From Prorocentrum cordatum (lineage: Eukaryota > Sar > Dinophyceae > Prorocentrales > Prorocentraceae), in contig CAUYUJ010012792.1 of assembly GCA_963575745.1 (NCBI GenBank), positions 277,090 to 341,089 of the forward strand: DNA of 64,000 bases, in the 5' to 3' direction. A program made the translations under genes and the position numbers. Positions 1 through 9,749 of the stretch are shown here, piece by piece (the stretch's first letter is position 1; each line of letters opens with the position of its first letter). Under the pieces are notes generated by a model. That model made no database searches. It was not told where the DNA came from and saw only the letters and a list, made by a program, of their open reading frames with translations.

Positions 1-2
1 AG

Positions 3-429
3 GACAAGGAGGAGGAGGAGGAGGAAGAGGAGGAGGAGGAGGAGGAGGAGGAGGAGGAGGAGAGGGAGGCAGCAGCAGCAGCAGCAGCAGGAGGAGGAGG
101 AGGAGGCGGAGGAGGAGGAGGAGGAGCAGGAGGAGGAGGGGGGAGCGCTGCCGACGACACCGCCGCCGCCAACGCCGCCGCAGACGACGGCGACGCCGAC
201 AGCGACGCCGACGTCCACGCTGGCGGCGACAGCGCTGACGCTGGCGGCGGCGCCGCCGCCGCCGACGCCCACGCTTGCGACGGCGGCTTCTCGGCGAGGG
301 CCGGCCCCCCGCCGCAGGACAGCCTGCGGCACTCGGACGGCTTCGACCTGGCGAAGTGGCAGCGGGAGCTGGACGGGCTGGGCTTTGGCGGGGGTGGCGC
401 GCCTCGCAGGACTGCTTCCTTCTCGTCGT

Positions 430-475
<46 letters not shown>

Positions 476-497
476 TTCGGCGTCGGCGTCGGCGGTT

Positions 498-530
<33 letters not shown>

Positions 531-545
531 TCGAGGATTCCCACC
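3..545 (+). CDS. Low-complexity protein, internal/3' exon (5' partial)
   Basis: The frame beginning at base 3 stays open from the window edge to past 650. It encodes in order a poly-Glu run, poly-Ala, poly-Gly, an Asp/Ala-rich stretch, and then a more ordinary segment around 318-400 (DSLRHSDGFDLAKWQREL, followed by GLGFGGGG). Next come poly-Ser and poly-Ala/Ser-Ala from the (TCG)n and (GCG)n tracts at 420-530. The non-repetitive Asp-Phe-Asp-Leu-Ala-Lys-Trp segment is what argues for real coding. The exon probably ends near 530-555, but I cannot choose the donor. No domain is recognised. Coding-like sequence may resume at about 1073-1137 and 1611-1661, split by elements. Low complexity makes the call tentative. 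Confidence 0.4.
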
Positions 546-603
546 TCCAATGTGCGGCAGTGGGGATGGGGATCGGCGAAACGATGCTCATTCTCCTGGT
601 CGT

Positions 604-803
604 TTTCGGCTGCCTCGTTGAAGATCGGTGTTCCAGGAGCGAAGTTCGAGATTGATCGAAGAGGAAGAAGAAACTGCACAGCCATAACCTTCCGGAGCTC
701 CGCGCGGATTTCCGGACTGCGCTGGGCCCCCGCGCTACGCGCACCATTGGAGGGGAGTCCAGCTCATGTTTTACGCTGCTTGCTGTTCCTCCATGGTCGG
801 TCG

Positions 804-844
<41 letters not shown>

Positions 845-873
845 AGATCGGCGTTCCAGGAGCGAGGCCCGAG
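604..873 (+). repeat. Direct repeat pair around a (GTC)n tract
   Basis: About 33 bp starting GAAGATCGGTGTTCCAGGAG at 606 recur with few changes at 843 (GAAGATCGGCGTTCCAGGAG). The second copy follows directly on a (GTC)n run at 803-845. No gene is seen between them. Confidence 0.5.
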
Positions 874-924
874 CTTAGTTTTGGGGCTTTCTTCGCCCTC
901 TCGGGGCCTCCGGGGCCCCGGTCC

Positions 925-1062
925 TCCTCCCTCCCTCCCTCCCCCCGTCCCGTCCCCTCCCCTCCCGTCCCTCCCCCCGTCCCTCCCTCCCTCCCTCCCC
1001 CCCTCCCTCCCTCCCCTCCCTCCCCCCCTCCCTCCCCTCCCTCCCTTCCTCCCCCCGTCCCG
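925..1062 (+). repeat. (CCCT)n / C-rich pyrimidine tract
   Basis: Nearly pure C/T sequence with CTCC-type repeats. ORFs across it give only Pro/Ser runs and are not treated as genes. Confidence 0.7.
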
Positions 1063-1137
1063 TCCGCGCGGCGCAGGAACCTCAGGGCCCGCCAGTACCG
1101 GCACCCGGCCAAGGCCAGGGCCCACCCCCGCGAGGGG

Positions 1138-1610
1138 TCGGGGAAGCGGAAGACTCGAGAACGCCAGAACTCTAAGCCTCCCAGATGGGGTCGGAGTAGA
1201 TGGGGTCGGAGGATCGCGCCGCATCGCCGCTGCATCGCCGATGCGGCTCGATGCGGAGCCCGATTTTCTCCGCGCCGGCGTCGCCGATGATCGCCCACGT
1301 CGACGATGCATCGCCAGTGCATCGCCAATGCATCGCCGATGCATCGCCGATGCATCCCCGATGTATCGGCGCAGCGGCGCGATCCTCCGACCCCATCTAC
1401 TCCGATCCCATCTAGGATGCCTCTAAGAACTCGGGTTTGCCGACGCTTTTTGACGAGCGCGTCCTGGATTTTGACGGTCCAGTTTTCGTGGGATGTCTGC
1501 AGCGGAGGCTCGCGCCTAATTTCAGATCGGGTCTCGTCACCTTCATGATGGCCCCGTCAGGCCGTCGGGCCAACCCGAGTCTCCCGAGCCCGAGTCTCAC
1601 GCCTCCCCGA
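1138..1610 (+). mobile_element. Inverted-repeat element, family E copy 1 (holds a nested family A element)
   Basis: The left end is TCGGGGAAGCGGAAGACTCG and the right end reads CGAGTCTCACGCCTCCCCGA, so the termini are inverted repeats of TCGGGG...CCCCGA type. A 5-bp target duplication AGGGG lies at 1133-1137 and 1611-1615. Family E recurs at 14198-14383, where it forms an intron of the kinase gene, and at 20889-21094. This copy is longer because a family A element sits inside it at 1173-1425. Flanking bases 1073-1137 and 1611-1661 may belong to one interrupted exon. Confidence 0.75.
1173..1425 (+). mobile_element. Nested inverted-repeat element, family A copy 1
   Basis: The element has long terminal inverted repeats built on GATGGGGTCGGAGTAGATGG on the left and its complement ending in CCATCTACTCCGATCCCATC on the right. 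A 7-bp target duplication AGAACTC lies at 1166-1172 and 1426-1432, inside family E copy 1. The middle consists of 12-bp tandem units of the type GATGCATCGCC. The homologous family E copy at 20889 lacks the insert and acts as an empty site. Family A recurs at 50573-51010, with a left end at about 20703. Confidence 0.8.
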
Positions 1611-1661
1611 AGGGGCCCAGGGGTGCGGCGAGGGGGAGGAGGTGGACCGAGGGAAGCAGCG

Positions 1662-1854
1662 CTTGGCGGCGAGCCCCAGGGGGAAGGGGGGGAGGCTTCT
1701 CAGCAGGCTCGGGAGGCCTCCGGCCTTCCGATTGGTGTTCTAAGCCTTCTCCGAAGTCACAGGAGCGCTCTCAAAGTGCTGGACGGCTTCTGAGAAGCCC
1801 CGCCGCCTCCTGAGAAGGCCTGCCCCCTCTCGGTCTCCCCCTGGGCGCGCCGCC
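1662..1854 (+). mobile_element. Inverted-repeat element, family J copy 1 (old)
   Basis: The left end is GGCGGCGAGCC and the right end GGCGCGCCGCCGA. The internal sequence is rich in TTCTGAGAAG / CTTCTCAG palindromic motifs and in GGCCTCCGGCCTTC. It aligns by eye with better-preserved copies at 31219-31422 and 50588-50787. The target duplication is not convincing here, which suggests age. Confidence 0.6.
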
Positions 1855-2430
1855 GAACCACGGGGGCCACTGCCAAGACGTCGCGGGATCCTGCCGATGC
1901 CGATCTTGGTCATGGTCCCTGTCGGCCGTCGTCGATTCGCGAGGATGGTCCACGACATGACGCTGACCGAGGTCGACGGTGACCATGATCGGCACGACGT
2001 TTCCGCGTTCAGTCTTGGTCATGGTCCCTGTTTTCTTCTATTCTAGTCGAGGATGAAAAAACCCAGCGAGCCCATACACTTTTGTCCATTGCTCTTCGCC
2101 ACTCGTTTTCCGGCACTTGCTGGCAGCTGTGCTGAGGCCACACCGCCTAAGCGGGTTGTTTCTTGTTGTGCTACCATTGCCGCCTAGACGCTTTGATCAT
2201 CCGGTCAGAGTCCCTGCAACGTAAATCGAAATTCACCGACACGCATACTCACACATCAACGTTTGGAGGTCCGCGCGGACCTCGGAGAGCTTATATTTGC
2301 CTAGTTTGTTTCAAAGAGTGGAGGGAAGGGATAGAGTCTTACGCTATCATTGTGAATGTTTGCCCTGGGCCCCCTGGGCACTTTGGTGCAAGAGGAGCCG
2401 CTCCAGTGTCTTTGTTGCTGTCCGCTCCCC
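1855..2430. other. No gene seen; short direct repeat
   Basis: The 19-bp sequence TCTTGGTCATGGTCCCTGT occurs at about 1903 and again at about 2013, suggesting a small insertion or duplication between. Otherwise I see no supported gene or RNA. Confidence 0.4.
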
Positions 2431-2484
2431 CCAAAAAAAATTGGAGGGAAGGGGGGGAAGGGGAGGGATCAGATGAGGAACATC

Positions 2485-2570
2485 TGCTGATACCGCTACC
2501 CTTCCGTCGTCGCCAAGGCTGCACTCGCACCGAAATTCTTTTCAGAGCGCACCCCTGGAAAGGCCAGGTC
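2485..2570 (+). mobile_element. Family D-like intron element, copy 3
   Basis: The stretch GATACCGCTACCC ... CGTCGTCGCCAAGG ... GAGCGCACCCCTGGAAAGGCC parallels intron 2 of the kinase gene (13369-13469: GATGCCGCTACCC ... CGTCGCCACGG ... CACCCCTGGAGAGGCCC). A third relative lies at 15674-15812. Whether an exon surrounds this copy cannot be told. Confidence 0.5.
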
Positions 2571-3850
2571 GCGGGATCCTTAATTGTCTTTTTGCCGGGG
2601 GCAGGGGAAGGGGGGGAAGGAGGGGAACAGGGAGGGGCGAGTGGGAGGGGAGGGAGGGGGAGGAGGGGGGGAGAGATGAGGGGAGGATAGGGAGGGAGAG
2701 GAGCGGGAGGCGAGGGAGCGGAAGGGGAGGGAGGGAGGACCCTGGATCGAGGGCCGAGGTGCTTGGAGTGAAGCTCTTGGAGTCTTCCGGAGGCATCTGG
2801 GGTTCTGGGAGAGCCCCCCCCCCAAAGGGGGGAAGGGGCACCGGCGAGCCGTGGCCGACGGCTGCTGCAGGCAGCCGTCGGAGGAACAGCATGTCGGACG
2901 GCCTGGTTCGCCGCCGTTGCAGCGCATGCCCACGTGCACAGAGAGGAGGTGTCATGGCTACGGCGTGCTGGGCTGGGGCGGGTGCAGAGCTCTCCCCGCG
3001 CTCGGTAGACCGGCTGCGCTGCCATGGAGGGGGTGGAAGGGGGGGAGAGGAGGACTCGACCTCTCACTCCAGACGGCGGGGCGCGATGCTGGGCGTGCGC
3101 TGCCTCGGCGTGAGTCGCGGAGGCCATCTCCACCAGACCATGGAAAAGCGTACACTTTGGCCGCGGAGGGGGGGGGGCGCACGGGCACATCTCGTGCGCC
3201 GAAGCCCTGGCATTTCTTAAAGCTGGTGCAGCGGCGCTGGGGTTCCCAAGTGCGCGATATTGGGGCACCCACGCCCCCTGTGGACTGACTCGGTCTTCTC
3301 CGAGGCCTCTGTGTACCCGATCAGGAACTTTGGGTTAGAGTGTCGCTCCGCCGGTCCTGGCCCACGGCGCTTCGACGCGACACGAGAACCACGCTCCCGT
3401 CAAGCGTCAGCGACAGGAGCTCTTCCCAGCCTCCCGCCCCGCGGAGCGGAGCGACACGCTATCCGCTTGCATGGCATAGCGTGTGGCTGGGGCCGCCGCC
3501 GCGACACTCTAAGCAAAAGTTCCCGACCGTACACCTTCTGCCTACTCTTATGGGGGTCCTGAATGATCCAAGGGGGCGCCCAGGCGTTCTGTCGACCCGC
3601 GTGCGACCCGCTATTTAGTACGATTGCCACAAGGAGTTGTTGATGGATATCCTAATGCTTGGAACGCTATGGATCAGCAGTTTACTCATTATACTTGTCC
3701 ATCGTCTTCTTTCTTTATCATGGTGGTTCCTCATCGTACTCCTCCCTCCTCATTCGTCCTCCTTCTCCTGGCCATCCTCGGCCTCGTCTTCATGATCTTC
3801 CCAAAAATTTAGATCATTTTGAAGCCGCCTGTACACATTGATTCGTTTCG
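2571..3850. other. G-rich purine tract, then no supported gene
   Basis: Bases 2590-2750 are GGGA/GGAG-rich. The remaining sequence to 3850 carries overlapping ORFs in all frames with no recognisable domain or consistent frame. I report no gene. Confidence 0.4.
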
Positions 3851-3854
3851 TGGC

Positions 3855-5975
3855 GACCTGACAACAGGATTTTAAGTGTGGGGATCTGCAGTGGCCTCCA
3901 CACTAGAAATCCTTTTGTAGCAGCCTGTACCAAGGGATCGATCCGTTTTGTGGTGGCCTTGCAAAAGGATTCATGTGGGGGTTCTGCAGCGGTGGCGCCT
4001 TGATTTGGCATCGCTCGGACGTGTTCATTTTCCTGGGCGAGGACCATCGAGGAACATGTTTGTTCACTCTGCGAACTATATACGCGCGAAACCGAAAGCA
4101 TCACATGGAATGGACGGCCGAGCGTTGGCGAGTTGAGCTTTGAGCCCAGAGAGCTAGAGAGGAAAAGAGGAGCAAACTATAACACAGCAGTCCATTGTTT
4201 CACGTGGACAGTTCGGCACAACTCTAGCAGGCCTGCCTGTGACGGCCGCTATGTTTTATGGCGTGGATGAGCTGTAATACGACTTCTCTTGTATAGTCCT
4301 TCAGCAAGGGTTTCTTTTCAGGGATTCTTGCGGAAAGGATGTTCGTTGTTGGGGAATTGCAGTGGCCTCCACACTTGAAATGTTTGTGTATCAGCCTTTT
4401 TAATGGGATTCCTTCTTCTGCAGACCTCCAGCAGGATTTGAAGAGTGGGGGATCTGCAGTGGCCTCCACAATGGCAGCCCGCCTGTGGCAGTCTGTACAT
4501 TTGGATTCCTTGTGTGGCGGCCTTATAAAAGGGTGGCTCCCACAATGAGAGTGCTTCTGCGGCGGCCTCTCAAAAACGGTTTCAATTGTGGGGGATCTGC
4601 ATTGGTGGCGCCTTGTGCCCAGGAGAGCTAAACAGAGAAGCGCAACAAACACAGAGCACATAAACAACGCTTTGCTTCCACATGGGAAGTTCGCACAACT
4701 GGAGGACCGCCTGTAACGGTCGCTGTTGTTATGGTCCAGTTGCGGCACACTTCGCATCTTATTGCAGCAGCCTTTGCAACATGGGTTTTCTTTGTGGCGG
4801 CCTTACCATAACAGGATTTAATGTGCACGGGGCCTGCAGCGGCCTCCGCCATTTCAATCCTTCTGTAGCAGCCCTTACAGCAGGGATTCCTTTTTGTGGC
4901 GACTTTGCACACTGATTTTAGTTGTCGCGCATCAGCGCCACAGAGATAGCGGCAGTCACAGGCTTCTGCTCAGCCTTCTTCATTTCCCAGTTGAGAACAC
5001 AGGCTTTCTCATGCTATTCATGTTATTCATGCGTTTAATGTTTCCCCCTCTAGCTCTCCTTTGCAGGGCGCCACCACTGCATATCCCCCTCCCGCAATTT
5101 GGGCCCGTCGTACGGGCGCCACACACGGAATACATGTGTACAGGCCGCCACACGAGGACTCTAGTTGTGGAGGCTATTGAAGGTCCACCACATTCACGAT
5201 CCTGCTGTAAGGTCGGAACACCTGGAATTCCGTTGTATGCCATTGCGCGTCCGCAGCATTTCAAACCATGGTCAAACAATTCTCTGCTGCAAAGGCTTCT
5301 ACTCGACGATTTCCACTGTGGCGCACCTGCACCATAAAAGTAGCGACAGACATGCTTTCAGCAGTTCATAATAACTTTCCATGCGCGAGAATATGTTGCA
5401 TGCCTTTCTTGCGTTTGTTCCATGTTCGTTTTTGGCTTTCCTGGGCTCAAGGCGCCACCATGACACATCCTCCACAATTTAAACCTTCTGTAAGGCCACC
5501 ACAACTGGAATCCATGTGCACATAAAGGTTTTCCGTGTGGAGGCCACTGCAGATCCCCCACACTTGAAATCTTGCTGTAAGGTCGCCACATGAGGAATCC
5601 CTTTGTTATGGCTGCTACACCATAATTTCAATAGTGGAGGCCGCTGCAGGTCCCCAACAGTTAGAAGCCTCGTGTTAGATGGCCAGAAAAGAATCCCCTC
5701 CTGCAAAGGCATCAGCAATCTGATTTTAAGTGTGGCGCATCTGCATTGTAAAATGGCGACAGTTTTTCTTACTAATGCCCCCATGTGGAATGCACGCGTT
5801 TTCATGCTTTTCATGTTCTTCTGGTTTTCCTCTCTAGTTTTCTTGGGCTCAAGGCGCCACCACTGCAGATCCCCCACAGTTGAAATCCTTTGTAGGGTTG
5901 CCATCACAGGAATCTCTGTGTACAGGCTGCTGCACACGTCTTCTTTTTTGTGGAGGCCGCTGCATATCCCCCACA
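3855..5975. repeat. Diverged satellite in two opposite orientations
   Basis: A degenerate unit of the type GGGGATCTGCAGTGGCCTCC followed by ACACTTGAAATC recurs at about 3885, 4350, 4440, 4585 and 4830. From about 5165 the same unit appears reverse-complemented (GTGGAGGCCRCTGCAGATCC, at 5537, 5632, 5860 and 5950). A second motif, GGTGGCGCCTTGAGCCCAG with a CTAGAGAGGAAAA tail, also occurs in both orientations (4133 and 4605; reversed at 5450 and 5845). The block therefore looks like a very large, decayed inverted repeat centred near 5.0 kb. ORFs across it are shadows of the repeat. Confidence 0.6.
4006..4132 (+). mobile_element. MITE, family G copy 1 (CATCGCTCGG ends)
   Basis: Terminal inverted repeats are TGGCATCGCTCGGACGTG on the left and GACGGCCGAGCGTTGGCGAG on the right. 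The imperfect target duplication is TTGATT/TTGAGC. It lies in a satellite unit, and the corresponding uninterrupted unit is visible at 4602-4640. Other copies are at 30111, 50219 and 51647. Confidence 0.7.
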
Positions 5976-6091
5976 CTTGGAACTCACATGGATTTTCATG
6001 GTGGGGGCGCCGTGGAAGCTTTTCGATGCAAATGGTTCTGGAAATCTGCTTCTGCAGGAGTCGACGCGCAAGGCAGTTCAGCTTGATCGAT

Positions 6092-6327
6092 GGTATGCAC
6101 ATTTGCCACAGGCGCTACTCCAGATTTCGTAATAAATGGGAGGGGGTCTCATTTCGGGGGGGGGGTCTCTTCCAGGCTATCTCGGAGGGCCTGGAGGGTC
6201 TGGGGACGGTGTTTTGGAGGGTTCTCCCACGGGGGGGGGGGGGCTGAAATGGCTTGTCTTGGAGGGTCCAGACCCCCTCCCTTTCATTACGAGATCTGGA
6301 GTATGTACATTTGCCACAGACGCTACT
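6092..6327 (+). mobile_element. Inverted-repeat element flanked by 28-bp direct repeats
   Basis: Left inverted repeat 6120-6148 (CCAGATTTCGTAATAAATGG...) pairs with the right repeat ending at 6299 (...CATTACGAGATCTGG). Immediately outside lie near-identical 28-bp direct repeats, 6092-6119 and 6300-6327, containing ACATTTGCCACAGRCGCTAC. Such a long duplication is unusual for a MITE and may instead reflect insertion in a tandem repeat. Confidence 0.65.
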
Positions 6328-6514
6328 TGTTGGTTCAAGCATAGAACAAGCACCTGGCTGTCATCGCACGCACGGCGGGTCCTGACCCCCTCCCCCCCCG
6401 CTTTCCGTGCCGTTCTCTGGATGCCCCCAATGGCCCTCGAGGCGGCCTCGCGACTGTGTGCTCTTGGAGGCCGCGGGGGTCTCTCTGGGAATCCTGGGAT
6501 CGGCGGCACCCCGA

Positions 6515-6648
6515 CGTACTAATACTATGTGTGCGTCGCCCCCCCCATGGACGACGCGCGCACCGAGAAATCTTATAGTATATGCGTGGTGGCGGGCGCT
6601 TTCTGGCCGTACCGCTCGGGAAACGATGTATATATGTATATGTATATA

Positions 6649-6679
<31 letters not shown>

Positions 6680-6738
6680 TACAAGATGGTTATATTATAT
6701 GTTCGGGTCGGCCGCACGCTTCCGAGGAGGACGCATAA
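6515..6738 (+). mobile_element. Family I element copy with internal (AT)n
   Basis: The segments GTGGCGGGCGCTTTCTGGCC, ACCGCTCGGGAAACGATGT and GGTCGGCCGCACGC match, in the same order, the content of kinase intron 3 (13680-14013: GTGGCGGGCGCGTTCTGGCC, ACCGCTCGGGTAACGATGTG, GGGCCGCACGCGGGTC). A TATATA microsatellite at 6630-6680 interrupts this copy. Confidence 0.55.
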
Positions 6739-6924
6739 TACTAGGATATCCTTGCGCGTCCCATGGGACATCCATGGGCCAGGGACACCTTCGGCAAGGC
6801 CGGGAGACGGCCCCCAGAGTCCGACACCGACGAATCACCGGCCGCCGTGATTTTCTTCTTGGCGTCGCCCGGATCCGAGGGAACGCCCTGCTCTGAGGGC
6901 CAACCCCTCCGGAGAGGGGGAGAC

Positions 6925-7512
6925 GGAGGGAGGAGGAGGAGGAGGAGGAGGAGGAGGAGGAGGAGGAGGAGGAGGAGGAGGAGGAGGAGGAGGCACCAAC
7001 CTGCAGTGCTTTGGGGCCGCGGTCCGCTGAAGGAGGAGGAGCAGGAGGAGGAGGAGGATGAGGATGAGGATGAGGATGAGGATGATGAGGATGATGATGA
7101 TGATGATGATGACGAGGAGGAGGAGGAGGAGGAGGAGGAGGAGGAGGAGGAGAGGAGGACGAGGAGGGGGGAGGGGGAGGGCACCAACTTGCAGTGCTTT
7201 GGGGCCGCGGTCCGCTGGAGGAGGAGGAGGAGGAGGAGGGGGAGGAGGAGAGGAAAAGAGGGGGAGGGGGAGGGCACCAACTTGCAGTGCTTTTGGGCCG
7301 CGGTCCGCTGGAGGAGGAGGAGCAGGAGGAGGAGCAGGAGGAGGATGAGCAGGAGGAGGAGGAGGAGGAGGAGGAGAGGGGAGGAGGAAGAGGAGGAGGA
7401 GGAGGAGGAGGAGGAGTAGGAGGAGGAGAGGGGAGGAGGAGGAGGGAGGAGGATGAGGATGAGGAGGAGGAGGAGGAGGAGGAGGAGGAGGAGGAGGAGA
7501 GGAAGAGTTTTT
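6925..7512 (+). repeat. (GGA)n array with three interspersed conserved units
   Basis: Variable GGA/GAG/GAT tracts are separated by three near-identical 40-bp units containing CACCAACTTGCAGTGCTTTG then GGCCGCGGTCCGCTG (about 6991, 7180 and 7275). Long Glu, Arg or Leu/Ser ORFs here are artefacts of the repeat. Confidence 0.8.
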
Positions 7513-7762
7513 TTTTGAGGGGGGGGGCCGTGGGTTGGAGTCAAACGCTAACTCCCGAACACTCATCACAGCGACGGGTGGGGGCCGAACGAGGGGCCTG
7601 AAACGAAACGAGGCGAGGGCCACAGGGGACCCCGCGGCGGAGGGACAACGACCGAGGGAGAACCGAGGCCCGAATCACCGAAGGGACAAACGCTGGCAAG
7701 AGTCGGCAGCAAGCCGGCAAGGTGAATTCAGGCAGTGTAAGCTGCCGTCATATCTTCGATCC

Positions 7763-9223
7763 TCACCAGATCCTGTCTCCACGCCTCCCACCACCCAGAT
7801 ATTCAAGGCAGCTACCGCTTCCTGCGGTACTCCCTCCTCGAGCAACCAGCGGTGTGGCAATCGGGGGGGCGGAAGCGGCTAGGGTCAGACCTAAACGGGA
7901 GCGGCTGGGAGTCAGAATCGCGGTCCTCGTCACGAGCTGCATGGCCAGACTCACGAGGCGCGGGATCGAGACCAACAGCTCGAGCAGCAGGTCCCTGCGC
8001 GGCCGCCTGGCGAGCATCACCGGGATCCGCAGGCACCCGAGGGAGGAGGAGCACACCTGATTGCAGTTTAGCATCGAGCCGTTCACGACGGCGCACAAAA
8101 GGTTGAGAAGGCGTTCGCAACGCCCGCGTCGCACAGAGGCGCCTCCAAGCCTCAGGGTGCGGCTGCTCAGGACCATCGACTGAATCGCGAGCCGCTTCAC
8201 CACGAGCAGGCGGTGCATCTGGGCGAACGGCTTCATCAGAAACCGCTCTTTCACGGAGCGCTTCATCACAAGCCCCTTCATCAGGAGGGACTTTAGGACG
8301 AACAGCTGCACCTCGAAGCGGGAGTTCGGCACGAACAAGTTGCTCAGGACGAAGGGCTTCATCAGGTCGAACGGCTTCGTCACCAAAAACCTCATCTCGA
8401 CCAGCTGTTCAGGAACATATTCGCGAACCAGGTCTTCATCCCGTGCTCCGTCAAACACCCGATCCAGAACTTGCGCACGACGGTCCGCATCACCACGAAC
8501 TGGCCGTGCAGCAGGGCGACCGGCTTCACCACGAACAGCGCCCTCACGAAGCGCTTCATCACAAGCCCTTTTATCAGGAGGGACGTCAGCGTTCCGCAAC
8601 GGCTCGGGATGAGCCACGCGATTGGCAGCCACCTGAAAGTCCACGTCCACGCTCTCGCAATTCGCGGACTCCGTCACGCTCGACATCTGCACAGCAGGGG
8701 ACTGGATCAGCGCGCACGCCTGCGCCGTGGCTGCCTCCAACAGCGACCAGACGGGCGAGGCGTCAGGCAGCGGCCAAACCGTGGTGCCGCAGATGCAGCG
8801 CACGCCCACCGCGCGGCAGGCAGCCCGCGGTACGAACGGCATGGCCTCAGCCCGCATGCCACCAGCAGTGCGCCTCAGCCAGAGGCCCAGCAGCAGTCCG
8901 GAACAGGTCCGCCGATGACGCGGCCGTGGACACGCCATGAGGCTTTCGGCGCGCATGCCAGGCAGCGTTCCGCCTGAGCCGCATCGCGCCAGGAACACGA
9001 CCTCCTGCTGCAGTGCTCTGCAGAGCCGGCCTCGACGCGCGCCCGCGGTCCACCCACGAGCCCGGGGCGCCGCGTGCCGCCACCGGCGGCCGCAGCGCTG
9101 CTTCAGAGCAGCGCGACCGCGCTGCCGAGCAGCACGCCTCGCCGCGGAGGCGCCGAGGGAGGCCTTCTCCATGATCCTCAACACACTGGGTCGCCACATG
9201 GGCGGGCAGCCCCCCGCAGCCAT
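7763..9223 (-). CDS. Long minus-strand ORF of unknown function
   Basis: An uninterrupted 486-codon frame on the minus strand. Its middle is protein-like rather than repetitive (for example SVTESANCESVDVDFQVAAN and LREYVPEQLVEMRFLV-type text). The C-terminal third contains a loose repeat of Leu/Phe-Val-Met-Lys units, mirrored by a short DNA duplication (about 8250-8300 and 8530-8590). No family is recognised. Long chance ORFs are common in GC-rich DNA, so coding is not established. The neighbouring minus-strand segments up to 11.33 kb are similarly protein-like and could be parts of the same locus. Confidence 0.3.
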   Translation of the reverse strand: MAAGGCPPMWRPSVLRIMEKASLGASAARRAARQRGRAALKQRCGRRWRHAAPRARGWTAGARRGRLCRALQQEVVFLARCGSGGTLPGMRAESLMACPRPRHRRTCSGLLLGLWLRRTAGGMRAEAMPFVPRAACRAVGVRCICGTTVWPLPDASPVWSLLEAATAQACALIQSPAVQMSSVTESANCESVDVDFQVAANRVAHPEPLRNADVPPDKRACDEALREGAVRGEAGRPAARPVRGDADRRAQVLDRVFDGARDEDLVREYVPEQLVEMRFLVTKPFDLMKPFVLSNLFVPNSRFEVQLFVLKSLLMKGLVMKRSVKERFLMKPFAQMHRLLVVKRLAIQSMVLSSRTLRLGGASVRRGRCERLLNLLCAVVNGSMLNCNQVCSSSLGCLRIPVMLARRPRRDLLLELLVSIPRLVSLAMQLVTRTAILTPSRSRLGLTLAASAPPIATPLVARGGSTAGSGSCLEYLGGGRRGDRIW

Positions 9224-9749
9224 TCAAGGCGCGCCCGCCGCCGCCGCCGCCGCCGAGCCGTCGACCATGGGCGAAAAGGCAGCGGAGAAAGCGGGGAACA
9301 CGGCTTGAGCCAAGACGGCCACGCGAGGAGGAGGAGGCGGAGGAGAAGGAGGAGGATGGATGGATGGAGCATCATCAAAGAGGCACTGGCGGCCGTCTGC
9401 ACGCAGACGACCGCCAGGGCCCCAGATGTCGATTGGTTCCCGCGCCGCCGCGAGCACGCCGCACGGACGCCGAGGCGACGAGGGAAGGGCCCCGAAGAAG
9501 CCCAGACAGGCATCCGTCACGACCCTGGCCTACTCCGAGGGCAAGCCAGGGGAACGGAAACCATGCCCGCGGGGACAACCGGGCAACCAGATGGCCACCA
9601 GAGGCCGCCCCAGGGAGGGGACTCGGGTTCGCGCGACAGTCCGCGGCGCACCCCCCTCCATAAGAGAAAACACGCCGAGGGGGCCGCCAGCCAGGAATTC
9701 GAGGCAGAACCAGCGAGAGGCCAGCCACTCAGGGGTCGCCGACCCCGCC

